Shown here: in pieces, positions 1 through 7,622 of the stretch
Layout of the letters: each line of letters begins with the position of its first letter
How positions within the stretch are numbered: the stretch's first letter is position 1
DNA from: Buddleja alternifolia
Lineage: Eukaryota; Streptophyta; Magnoliopsida; Lamiales; Scrophulariaceae
NCBI GenBank assembly: GCA_019426215.1
Contig: CM033392.1
Location: forward strand, 34,206,814-34,270,813
Length of the DNA: 64,000 bases
Direction of reading: 5' to 3'
The notes under the pieces: model-generated
The model's input: only the letters and a program-made list of their open reading frames with translations
The model's database searches: none
Told to the model about the DNA's origin: nothing
Position numbers and translations under genes: made by a program

Positions 1-154
1 AACGCTAAGGTGAAGAGTCACACACACTTCAAGCGCCTATCATTTCAAGCGTCCAAATACGTTTAATACGAAATCTTTTTTAAGTCGAAAAAGACTAAAG
101 GGTCTATTCAACCCCCCCCTTCTAGACCCTTTCGTATGCCACTTGGGACCAACA
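1..154 (+). mobile_element. End of a SIRE-type LTR (duplicate of 13411-13564)
   Basis: This is the last 154 bp of a SIRE LTR, ending CTTGGGACCAACA. The end is defined by comparison with the nested SIRE copy, where the LTR ends GGGACCACCA and is followed by AG and a Met-tRNA primer-binding site. Here the sequence after the end is host flank, so this is the tail of a 3' LTR whose element lies upstream of the window. Confidence 0.8.
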
Positions 155-791
155 ATTTGTGTATGTATATTTGTGTATTTACGAATATATTTCTCGGTTG
201 AAATTTTGCGGTATTGAAATGACTTGAAATTCGTATAGTCATAGCGAAACGGTATTCTAAACAAAACTCATGACGTTGTCATGCGATCTCGGAATTTTAG
301 CCATTTGAGATCGTTTAAGGCCTCAAATTTGCGTTTTATTACAAAAATACCCTATTTTCGTAATAAAACGCAAATTTGAGGCCTTAAACGATCTCAAATG
401 GCTAAAATCACGAGAGCGCAAGGCTTTGCCTTGCGTTTTGTTCGGAATGCCGTTTCGTTATGATCATCTGAATTTCGTATCATTCCAACACGGTCAAAAT
501 TTTTTTTAAAATTTTTCCGGGGCCTATTACAGCGGTTTTTTCCAAAACCGCTGTAATAGGCCCCGGAAAAATAATTTTCTTTTTTTTAATAGCGGTTATT
601 TGTATAACCGCTGTAATAGGGTATACCTATTACAGCGGTTATAAAAATAACCGCTGTAATAGTTATCTATTACAGCGGTTTTTAACCGCTGTAATTGGCT
701 TGAATCAATTACAGCGGTACCTATTACAGCGGTTAAAACTGCTGTAATTGGCAAAAAAAACCCGCTGTAATAGGTCATTTCTGTAGTAGTG
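155..791 (-). mobile_element. CACTA (En/Spm-like) terminus with subterminal repeats, left copy
   Basis: The right edge reads CTGTAGTAGTG (781-791). Its complement is CACTACTACAG, the terminal inverted repeat typical of plant CACTA transposons. Inside it, 520-775 contain about eleven copies of ATTACAGCGG or its complement CCGCTGTAAT in both orientations, matching the subterminal transposase-binding repeats of this superfamily. The opposite terminus is absent; the SIRE insertion at 154/155 appears to interrupt the element. No transposase coding is seen. Basis: motif architecture, not a database match. Confidence 0.65.
212..492. repeat. Large palindrome (foldback) inside the CACTA-like segment
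   Basis: An almost perfect inverted repeat runs from about 292 to 410. The arm from ATTTTAGCCATTTGAGATCG to GCGTTTTATTAC returns as its complement from GTAATAAAACGC to CGATCTCAAATGGCTAAAAT. A looser outer pairing joins about 212-255 with 447-492. The 20-base centre (341-361) is in the opposite orientation in the second copy of this segment (13751-13771). Such a foldback could extrude as a hairpin or give a hairpin RNA. Confidence 0.85.
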
Positions 792-1590
792 ATAAACCCT
801 TCGTTCACGTTCTCCAGTCAAGTGGGAGTCATGGTTATGTCAAACTTACTGGACTTGACCATATGTATAAATCATAATAAATACGAGATCATTGAGATCA
901 ATTTAGTGTCAAGCATAATCGTCTCGTTTGCTTTGGCCAAAGACATCGATCTGTATTTATCTATAATTACATAGGGTACATACTCATTCACTTATGAGAG
1001 AAGAAATCCCATATTAGATATCTGCCATGATTACAACTTGCCCATCAAGTCCGAATTTCGATATTGACCCCACCAAAGGGTGAATTGGGTCTAACTACTC
1101 TAGTAAAAGACTTGACGTCACAAGTGCATCTTCAGTTTGACACTTCAGGTCAAAGGTTCACATATACCAATTACGCATAATCAGTTTCGTCATTGACAGT
1201 CACAGAGTGAAAACCCATGTGACAGAATCTATGCGAGTCGTGTTCGAACATATCAGTTCTACTGACGTGTCTACAATCTTAATCTCCTATCATCCCATGA
1301 TACCAGACAGGCACTCCCATGTCAGAGCTAAGATTGTACTAGTATTCGAAATCTTTATTTGTCTATTAAAGAGTTCATATTACTTGCGAACTTATTTTAG
1401 CTATCAAAATCGATCTCTCTAGTGCCAATCTTACTATCCCATAGGAAGTAGAGGGATCGCCCTGAAAACATGGACAAAACGTTTTACACAACTTATAGAT
1501 ACAGATAAGAATTAAGTGAAAACTCAATAATGTCTTTTATTTAAGAAGAGTTTAAGTTCAATACAAGATATATGCCTTATCCATTCTATC
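792..1590 (-). mobile_element. Fragment of a second, unrelated copia-type LTR (left copy)
   Basis: This corresponds to 14202-15000, where the sequence continues to CATAATCCTAACA at 15031. Read on the minus strand it begins TGTTAGGATTATGTCC, a typical copia LTR start. No coding sequence is seen, and the two short ORFs here are duplicated noise. The other LTR end is not visible because the CACTA-like segment abuts it at 791/792. It is cut at 1590 by the duplication breakpoint. Confidence 0.55.
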
Positions 1591-3566
1591 CGGCTATTGG
1601 TGATAATGTTGGTCGCAACGCTCTGTATACGGCTATTGGTGATAATGATAACTTATTCAGTAAAATCAAATCTTGCAAAACGACTAAAGAACTATGGGAT
1701 AAGCTGGCTACAATCTGTGGTGGTTCAGCTCAAATCAAAGAAAACAAACTTTCCATTGCTAAGGAAAAGTTTAACGGATTTAAGATGCTACCCAATGAAA
1801 CGCTAGAGCAATTGGATATAAGATTCACAGCTCTTGTTACAGAACTTACGTCGTTGGGAATGGACTTACAGAATCGAGAAATGGTGGTTAAGATCTTTAG
1901 AAGTCTACCAAGTAAATTCTTGATGAAGACAACAGCTATGAGAGAATCAAACATGCTGGATCTCTTAACTCCAGAAGACGCCTTTTCAGAGATAAAAGCT
2001 TTTGAATTCGAGTTGAACTCTGCTAGTGACATTGTGAGTAATCCAGTGATTGAATCTGGGGCGCTCATTGCATCAATCAAAGGCAAATCGGGTAACAAAG
2101 GAAAGAATTCGGACATTAATGAGGAAGAAGAGTTGGCTTTGCTGAATAGATTCAGGAAGTTCTTGAGATATGAAAAGAAAGGAAAAGGTCCTAATAGTCA
2201 AGGACAAAGTTCATATCAAGCGCCTTCTCCCATACAACAACAGTTTCAAGCGCCTCAATATTCTGTTCCTTTACCTCAAGCGCCTGCTCAATATCAAGCG
2301 TCTACTCAAAATCTCCCAGCTCCAGTGGTTTCAAAACCACACACTGCAAGGCTAACAAGTGAACAAAAAATGAAAACCAATCTTTGTTATAATTGCAGGA
2401 AACCGGGGCACTACCAGGTAAATTGTCCCTATCCAAATGTATCCAAGCCCTCAAGGCAGGATTACTTGGATAGAAACCAATTCAGGAGCAACCTTCGACA
2501 ACAAGGTTTGCTTGCGGAATCAGAACCAGCATCAGCACCTGAAGATTTAGAATCATCAGACGAAAGTAGTGATGATGATGAGCCGATAGATGACTCAGCG
2601 CTCATATGTCTCATGGCCAGAGATGATGAAGCGTCCCCTGAGGTAATCAATGAATTATCAATTCCTCTTTCTTATGATGAATTACTTGACAAAGTCAAAG
2701 AATATTACAATGAATGTCAAGAAGCTGCCAAAATATATCAAAATGATCTCGCTATTATTTCATCACTCACAAACGATAAAGTAACGCTCAGAGCAGAGTT
2801 GCAAATTCAGCAACAGTGCATTGAGAAAAACCAATCGCTTGAGAGTGAAGTTATTCAATTGAGAGGTGATCTTGATATAATAGTCAAGAGAGAAGCTGAT
2901 CTGATGGCTAGACTTGCTAAGTCAGAACAGCTCATCTCATCGTTGTCCAAAGCATCCAGAAAGCTCGACAATGTGACTGAAATAACAAGGTTGTTTGGAG
3001 GAAAGACCGGTTTAGGATGCAATGAATTCGGTAAACAACCAAACAAACCTAATGTTACGGCAGACAACAAAGGAAAGGGTGTTTTCTTTGTTGAGAAAGG
3101 TTCACAAGGTCAAACTCAAAATGAACCAAGGGACAATGGTAAGAGGCCAAATGAGAAAGTCAAAACTAACTCAGACAAGGGTAAGGCTAAAGCAAATGAT
3201 CCACAAAGACAGACTCATCCAAATGCTCAAAAAGCTAAGGATAAATCTAGTCACTGTGAATCAAGCGCTAAGCGTCTAGCACCAAACGTGCAACCCAAGC
3301 CAGAGCCAAGGAAATACCAGCGTCGATATCCAAAACAGTCAAGATCATATTATCGATACTATGATAATTATGATTATGACTATTATTATAATCGTGGATA
3401 TTATTATACATCCAAAAATTACACACAGCACAAGGTGAAACCCAAAAAGGCCAATATTCCTACTATGAAGACAAGGCAAATTTGGGTTCCTAAAGTTCTA
3501 ATTAACACTAACAAGGATACTAATGTTGAAGGACCCAAGCAACAATGGGTACCTAAACAGAAATAG
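1572..3566 (+). CDS. gag: SIRE Gag, N-terminally truncated, chimeric start
   Basis: The open frame gives 664 aa, but the first six or so codons come from the unrelated LTR fragment joined at 1590/1591, so the true Gag N-terminus is missing. The nested copy starts its Gag about 75 residues earlier (ATG at 33224). Domains in order: a UBN2/retrotransposon gag region (about 7-155, DNVGRNALY to FEFEL); a Q/A/P-rich linker (about 215-255); a CCHC zinc knuckle, CYNCRKPGHYQVNC, encoded at 2385-2426; an acidic stretch; a long predicted coiled coil (about 360-475); a basic K/N-rich segment; a Tyr-rich patch (encoded at 3345-3420); and a TWVPK-like end. Gag would assemble the particle and bind the RNA. 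It ends at a TAG (3564-3566) at the same site as in the third copy. Confidence 0.85.
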   Translation: MPYPFYPAIGDNVGRNALYTAIGDNDNLFSKIKSCKTTKELWDKLATICGGSAQIKENKLSIAKEKFNGFKMLPNETLEQLDIRFTALVTELTSLGMDLQNREMVVKIFRSLPSKFLMKTTAMRESNMLDLLTPEDAFSEIKAFEFELNSASDIVSNPVIESGALIASIKGKSGNKGKNSDINEEEELALLNRFRKFLRYEKKGKGPNSQGQSSYQAPSPIQQQFQAPQYSVPLPQAPAQYQASTQNLPAPVVSKPHTARLTSEQKMKTNLCYNCRKPGHYQVNCPYPNVSKPSRQDYLDRNQFRSNLRQQGLLAESEPASAPEDLESSDESSDDDEPIDDSALICLMARDDEASPEVINELSIPLSYDELLDKVKEYYNECQEAAKIYQNDLAIISSLTNDKVTLRAELQIQQQCIEKNQSLESEVIQLRGDLDIIVKREADLMARLAKSEQLISSLSKASRKLDNVTEITRLFGGKTGLGCNEFGKQPNKPNVTADNKGKGVFFVEKGSQGQTQNEPRDNGKRPNEKVKTNSDKGKAKANDPQRQTHPNAQKAKDKSSHCESSAKRLAPNVQPKPEPRKYQRRYPKQSRSYYRYYDNYDYDYYYNRGYYYTSKNYTQHKVKPKKANIPTMKTRQIWVPKVLINTNKDTNVEGPKQQWVPKQK

Positions 3567-3580
3567 AACTTCCCTTTTGA

Positions 3581-4027
3581 TTGCAGGTACCTAGAGCTAA
3601 AGTCAATACATCTGTTTGGTATTTTGATAGTGGATCGTCAAGGCACATGACAGGTTCCAAAGATCTTCTGATCAACTATCAAGCTGCCAATGGTCCTCAG
3701 GTTGTATTTGGTGATAACTCCAAAGGTAAAACCAAAGGTATAGGTACTGTGCATAGGGGGAACATCATGATAAGTGATGTTTATTTTGTTGAGGGTCTAA
3801 AGCACAATTTATTAAGCATAAGTCAATTCTGCGATAAAGGCTTTGAAGTCATATTCTCAAGTGACTATTGCTATATAAACGACGCTAAGACTAAATCTAC
3901 TAAACTAAAAGGAAAAAGGAATAACAACGTATATTTGGTAGATTGGGGTTCAACACTTGATAACAACCCAACATGCTTTGTTGCTAAAAATGAATCTAAA
4001 TGGGTTGGTTATGGCATAGAAAAATGA
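3581..4027 (+). pseudogene. pol: SIRE pol, protease part (separated by frameshifts)
   Basis: The frame carries the aspartic protease active site WYFDSGSSRHMTGSKDLL followed by the usual copia protease body (GIGTV, NLLSISQFCDKGFEV). It begins at a TTG/CAG right after a TGA in its own frame and lies in the -1 frame relative to Gag. The third copy has gag-TAG-pol in one frame with 18 bases from the TAG to the CAG; here there are 20, so a two-base change has put pol out of frame. Around 4000-4020 another single-base shift moves to the next frame. A functional protease would process Gag-Pol in the particle. Confidence 0.85.
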
Positions 4028-6819
4028 ATCACCTCAACTTTAAGACAATCTCTCAGCTTATAAGTCAAAATCTTGTAGAGGGATTGCCAAATGGACCATT
4101 TCATAAGGATCGCCTCTGTGACGCTTGTCAAATGGGTAAACAAGTTAAATCATCTTTCAAGAGAAAACCTCATCTATCTACTTCTAGAATACTTGAACTA
4201 CTTCACATGGATTTGTTTGGACCTGTTCAAACAATCAGTGTAAGCGGTAAAAAGTATACTTTAGTGGTAGTAGACGATTTCTCTAGATTTACTTGGGTGG
4301 AATTTCTTTCATCCAAAGATGAAACATGTGACAAGTTAACAGCGCTTATTCGGCAACTTCAAACATTGAAAAATCTTAAGGTTGCAAGAATAAGAAGCGA
4401 TCACGGTACTGAGTTTACTAACAAGGTTGTTGAGAAGTTTTGTGCAGAAAATGGAATACATCATGAGTATTCAGCTCCCAGAACTCCCCAACAAAATGGT
4501 GTTGCTGAGCGCCGGAACCGAACGCTTAAGGAAGCCGCTAGGACTATGTTAGCTGAATCCAAGCTTGCTCCTAGATTTTGGGCCGAAGCGATCAACACTG
4601 CTTGTTACACTCAAAATCGATGCATGATCAACAAACAGCATGGAAAAACTCCATATGAACTGTGGAAGGGACGTAAGCCAAATATTTCATACTTTCACGT
4701 CTTTGGTTCTAAATGTTTTATTCATAATAATGGATCCCAAAGCCTAAAGACTTTTGATCCTAAAGCAGATGAAGGAATCTTTCTAGGCTACGCCAAAAAT
4801 GGAAAGAATTTTCGCATTCTCAATAAGATCAAATCGAAGGTTGAGGAATCTATTCATGTTGTGTTTGATGATGCTAACCAAGAGCCGAGTAAGGTAAATG
4901 TAAATGATGTAGGAGTTGAAGATCTATGTCATCAAGCGTCCAAAATTACTATTGATGAAGATACTGACGATGATGATGAGATCTCAGTGCCTCCTCCTAA
5001 GAATACTCGTGAAATCAATCTAAATTATCATGTAAGAAATACGGATGATCATGAAAAGAATGATCATCAAGAGCAAAGAAGGAATCGTGAACTTGAAGCG
5101 CCAACGCAGGAGAATGGTCAAGCGAATGATTCTCAAGCGCCTGTTCATTCTCAAAACCCCTTCCAAACAGATAGACTATGGTTACGTGACCATCCACCTG
5201 AGCAAATCATTGGAGATATTGAAGCACCAGTTAGAACTAGAGCCGCTACATTTAATGAGGCTATGTTCGCAAGCTTTCCATCTCAAATGGAACCTAAGAA
5301 AGTGGATGAAGTGTTAAGTGATCCAAGTTGGATTGAAGCCATGCAAGAAGAGCTCAATCAGTTTGAGCGAAATAAAGTTTGGATGCTAGTACCAAGACCA
5401 ACTCATCAAGGAGTTATTGGAACTAGATGGGTATATAGAAACAAGATGGATGAGGACGGCATTGTTGTAAGAAACAAGGCCAGACTCGTAGCTCAAGGAT
5501 ACTGCCAAGAGGAGGGCATTGACTTTGATGAGACTTACGCTCCTGTTGCTCGTCTTGAAGCAATCCGCATGTTTCTAGCGTACGCAGCGTTTAACAAGTT
5601 TACAGTATTTCAAATGGACGTAAAGAGTGCCTTCCTGAATGGTAAACTCCAAGAAGAAGTGTATGTGGAGCAACCTCCAGGATTCATCAACAATCATGGT
5701 AAGGGTATGGTTTACAAGCTAGAAAAAGCACTTTATGGGCTTAAGCAAGCACCTCGAGCATGGTATGACACTCTCTCTATCTTTCTTATTGGTAAAGGTT
5801 TTTCAAAAGGCAGCGTTGACACAACGTTATTTAAAATTACCAATGATGAAGATATTCTCTTAGTTCAAATTTACGTTGATGACATTATATTTGGTTCTAC
5901 TAATAAGCGTCTGTGTGAGAAATTTTCGAAAATGATGCAAGAACAATTTGAAATGAGCATGATGGGTGAATTAACCTTCTTCTTAGGACTACAAGTTAAA
6001 CAACTCCCTAATGGCATATTTATCAACCAAGCTAAATATACACGAGATATGATTAAGAAATTTGGTATGGAAAATGCATCATATTCAAAAATTCCAATGA
6101 GCCAAACGCTTAAGTTAGATAAAGATGAAAGTGGAAAGAAAGTTGATATCACTAATTATAGAGGTATCATAGGATCACTTCTTTATCTCACTGCCAGTAG
6201 ACCTGATATTATGTTTTCGGTATGTATGTGTGCACGATTCCAAGCTGATCCTAAAGAGTCACACTTGACTGCTGCCAAGAAAATCCTTAAATACCTAAAA
6301 GGCACACAACATGTGGGCTTATGGTATCCCAGGGATTCTCCTTTTGAACTAATCGGTTACTCAGATGCAGATTTTGCAGGTTGTAAAATAGATCGTAAAA
6401 GCACTAGTGGTACTTGTCAATTCTTAGGTGATAGGTTAGTTTCATGGCATAGCAAGAAACAACAATCCATAGCTACCTCCACAGCCGAAGCTGAGTATGT
6501 AGCTGCAGGAAGTTGTTGTGCACAAGTTCTATGGATGAGGCAACAACTTAGAGATTACGGAACAATCTTAGGACCAACTCCCATTCATTGTGATAACCAA
6601 AGCGCTTTAGCCATGACTCAAAACCCTGTTCTTCATTCAAGAACCAAACACATTGACATTAGATACCATTTCCTTCGTGACCACGTTCAAAAGAAAGATA
6701 TCTCCATGCACTTCATTGGAACTGACAAACAACTGGCAGATATCTTCACCAAAGCACTCAATGAACAACGTTTTCTCACTTTGAGAAGTGAACTAGGTAT
6801 GATTGATTTAAACGCTTGA
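4000..6819 (+). CDS. pol: SIRE pol: integrase, reverse transcriptase, RNase H
   Basis: This is an intact 939-aa frame. The GAG_pre-integrase zinc site is H6, H11, C40, C43. The integrase core has D71 (MDLFGP), D134 (RSDHGTEF) and E170 (NGVAERRN), with D-E spacing of 35, the canonical DD35E. RT starts near [18 protein letters not shown]. Its catalytic residues are D540 ([12 protein letters not shown]) and D627/D628 (YVDDIIFGS). RNase H begins near YSDADFAGC (D789) and ends with [12 protein letters not shown] before [10 protein letters not shown]. All catalytic motifs look intact. The protein would copy element RNA and integrate the DNA. Its N-terminus is continuous with the protease across the frameshift near 4000-4027. 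The next ORF begins 803 bp downstream. Confidence 0.93.
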   Translation: MGWLWHRKMNHLNFKTISQLISQNLVEGLPNGPFHKDRLCDACQMGKQVKSSFKRKPHLSTSRILELLHMDLFGPVQTISVSGKKYTLVVVDDFSRFTWVEFLSSKDETCDKLTALIRQLQTLKNLKVARIRSDHGTEFTNKVVEKFCAENGIHHEYSAPRTPQQNGVAERRNRTLKEAARTMLAESKLAPRFWAEAINTACYTQNRCMINKQHGKTPYELWKGRKPNISYFHVFGSKCFIHNNGSQSLKTFDPKADEGIFLGYAKNGKNFRILNKIKSKVEESIHVVFDDANQEPSKVNVNDVGVEDLCHQASKITIDEDTDDDDEISVPPPKNTREINLNYHVRNTDDHEKNDHQEQRRNRELEAPTQENGQANDSQAPVHSQNPFQTDRLWLRDHPPEQIIGDIEAPVRTRAATFNEAMFASFPSQMEPKKVDEVLSDPSWIEAMQEELNQFERNKVWMLVPRPTHQGVIGTRWVYRNKMDEDGIVVRNKARLVAQGYCQEEGIDFDETYAPVARLEAIRMFLAYAAFNKFTVFQMDVKSAFLNGKLQEEVYVEQPPGFINNHGKGMVYKLEKALYGLKQAPRAWYDTLSIFLIGKGFSKGSVDTTLFKITNDEDILLVQIYVDDIIFGSTNKRLCEKFSKMMQEQFEMSMMGELTFFLGLQVKQLPNGIFINQAKYTRDMIKKFGMENASYSKIPMSQTLKLDKDESGKKVDITNYRGIIGSLLYLTASRPDIMFSVCMCARFQADPKESHLTAAKKILKYLKGTQHVGLWYPRDSPFELIGYSDADFAGCKIDRKSTSGTCQFLGDRLVSWHSKKQQSIATSTAEAEYVAAGSCCAQVLWMRQQLRDYGTILGPTPIHCDNQSALAMTQNPVLHSRTKHIDIRYHFLRDHVQKKDISMHFIGTDKQLADIFTKALNEQRFLTLRSELGMIDLNA

Positions 6820-6850
6820 TCATGAAGCATCATATTTTATTAGGCATATA

Positions 6851-6866
6851 ATTTAGGGGGAATCCA
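6851..6866 (+). promoter_or_regulatory. Second polypurine-like tract just after pol
   Basis: The sequence is ATTTAGGGGGAATCC, 30-40 bases past the pol stop. The nested copy keeps it at the same place (27718-27742, minus), with the surrounding CATATAATTT also conserved. Repeated polypurine tracts upstream of the LTR are reported for Sireviruses. Use as a plus-strand primer is inferred. Confidence 0.45.
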
Positions 6867-7622
6867 CTTAAGTTATATCTCACAATATTCTTTAAAAAAA
6901 AAAAAAAAAAAAATATTGAATGCTCAGCTCATAACTGTAAGCGTCAATGATAAAAATTTTCAGATGCATAATCATCAACGCTCAGCTCTATGTTTGCATA
7001 AAATATTGAATGCTCAAAATATTGAAAAAAACTTTTGACTTCAAGCGTCCATTTTATCAGCTAAGCGCTGAATAGTTTATCAAAAATTTATAAAATATTT
7101 TCGTTACAAGCCATGCATAAAATTTTCAAACTTCTTTCAAGGTCGTGGGTAGACTCAAAGGTCTATTTTGTACTCTACTCACACGCCTCTATCACATCAA
7201 ACTGGCGGGTACTCAAATTTTTTAAAAATGACGGTTCAGAGATAGCACGTGTTTGTGTACGTGTCAGTGTACAAACATGCGCGTGTGTTACACTCTGAAA
7301 ATACCAAACGTTAATTTTTCTTTAACTCGGATGTCAAATCTTTATATATGAGAATTACCAAATGTAACTTCTCTCTTTTACACAAAACTCGCGTCCGCAG
7401 TTAATAAATTTATGGCTAAGATTCAACAGTTATTACACGTGTTTAAATCCTACTCAGACTACATAACACAAGTTTCAAAACTCTTTACTGTGTCATTTAA
7501 AACACAAACTCTGCAGAAAAAGTAACTTACTTTCTACTCAAGCATATCTGCAAATCTCTCTTTATCTCTCTCAATACAACAGAAAAATCTCAGTCCATCT
7601 TCTTCGTTTTAAACAAAAAAAA
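6867..7622 (+). other. pol to accessory-ORF spacer
   Basis: This is about 750 bp of A/T-rich sequence with stops in all frames and a poly(A) run near 6894-6912. TTTATATATG at 7341-7350 is a possible TATA box. A pyrimidine-rich stretch ends in CAACAG near 7577-7582, about 40 bases before the next ATG. It contains no coding sequence I can support. The downstream ORF must therefore be expressed from its own promoter, a spliced RNA or re-initiation, not by readthrough from pol. Confidence 0.5.

Larger units (their letters stand above)
1..1590. repeat. Left copy of a 13,410-bp tandem duplication (partial)
   Basis: Bases 1-1590 match 13411-15000 at a constant offset of 13,410 with about 15 scattered single-base differences and no net length change. 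Base 1591 onward is gag interior, whereas base 15001 onward continues into LTR sequence, so 1590/1591 is a breakpoint. The simplest reading is that the block 1591-15000 exists twice in tandem and the window begins near the end of the left copy. A 5' LTR is excluded: after the LTR end at 154 there is no primer-binding site, only the same flank that follows the 3' LTR at 13564. Confidence 0.8.

Noticed and set aside
520..775. CRISPR-like regular repeats (ATTACAGCGG)
   Set aside because: Units are about 10 bp, occur in both orientations with irregular spacing and end in a CACTA terminus. This is plant DNA.
596..974. Short ORFs duplicated at 14006-14384
   Set aside because: Identical in both copies only because of the duplication. 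They lie in subterminal repeats and LTR sequence.
1..1590. Reading 1-1590 as the 5' LTR of the forward SIRE (a 3-kb LTR ending at 15031)
   Set aside because: Comparison with the nested copy fixes the LTR end at GGGACCA-CA (154 and 13564). No primer-binding site follows, and 155-1590 contains a CACTA terminus and another LTR. Tandem duplication fits better.
3571..3586. TTTTGATTGCAG|GT as a splice acceptor joining gag to pol
   Set aside because: The third copy has the same region in frame across a UAG with CTTTAATGCAG, so the pattern is explained by a small indel. No matching donor was evident.
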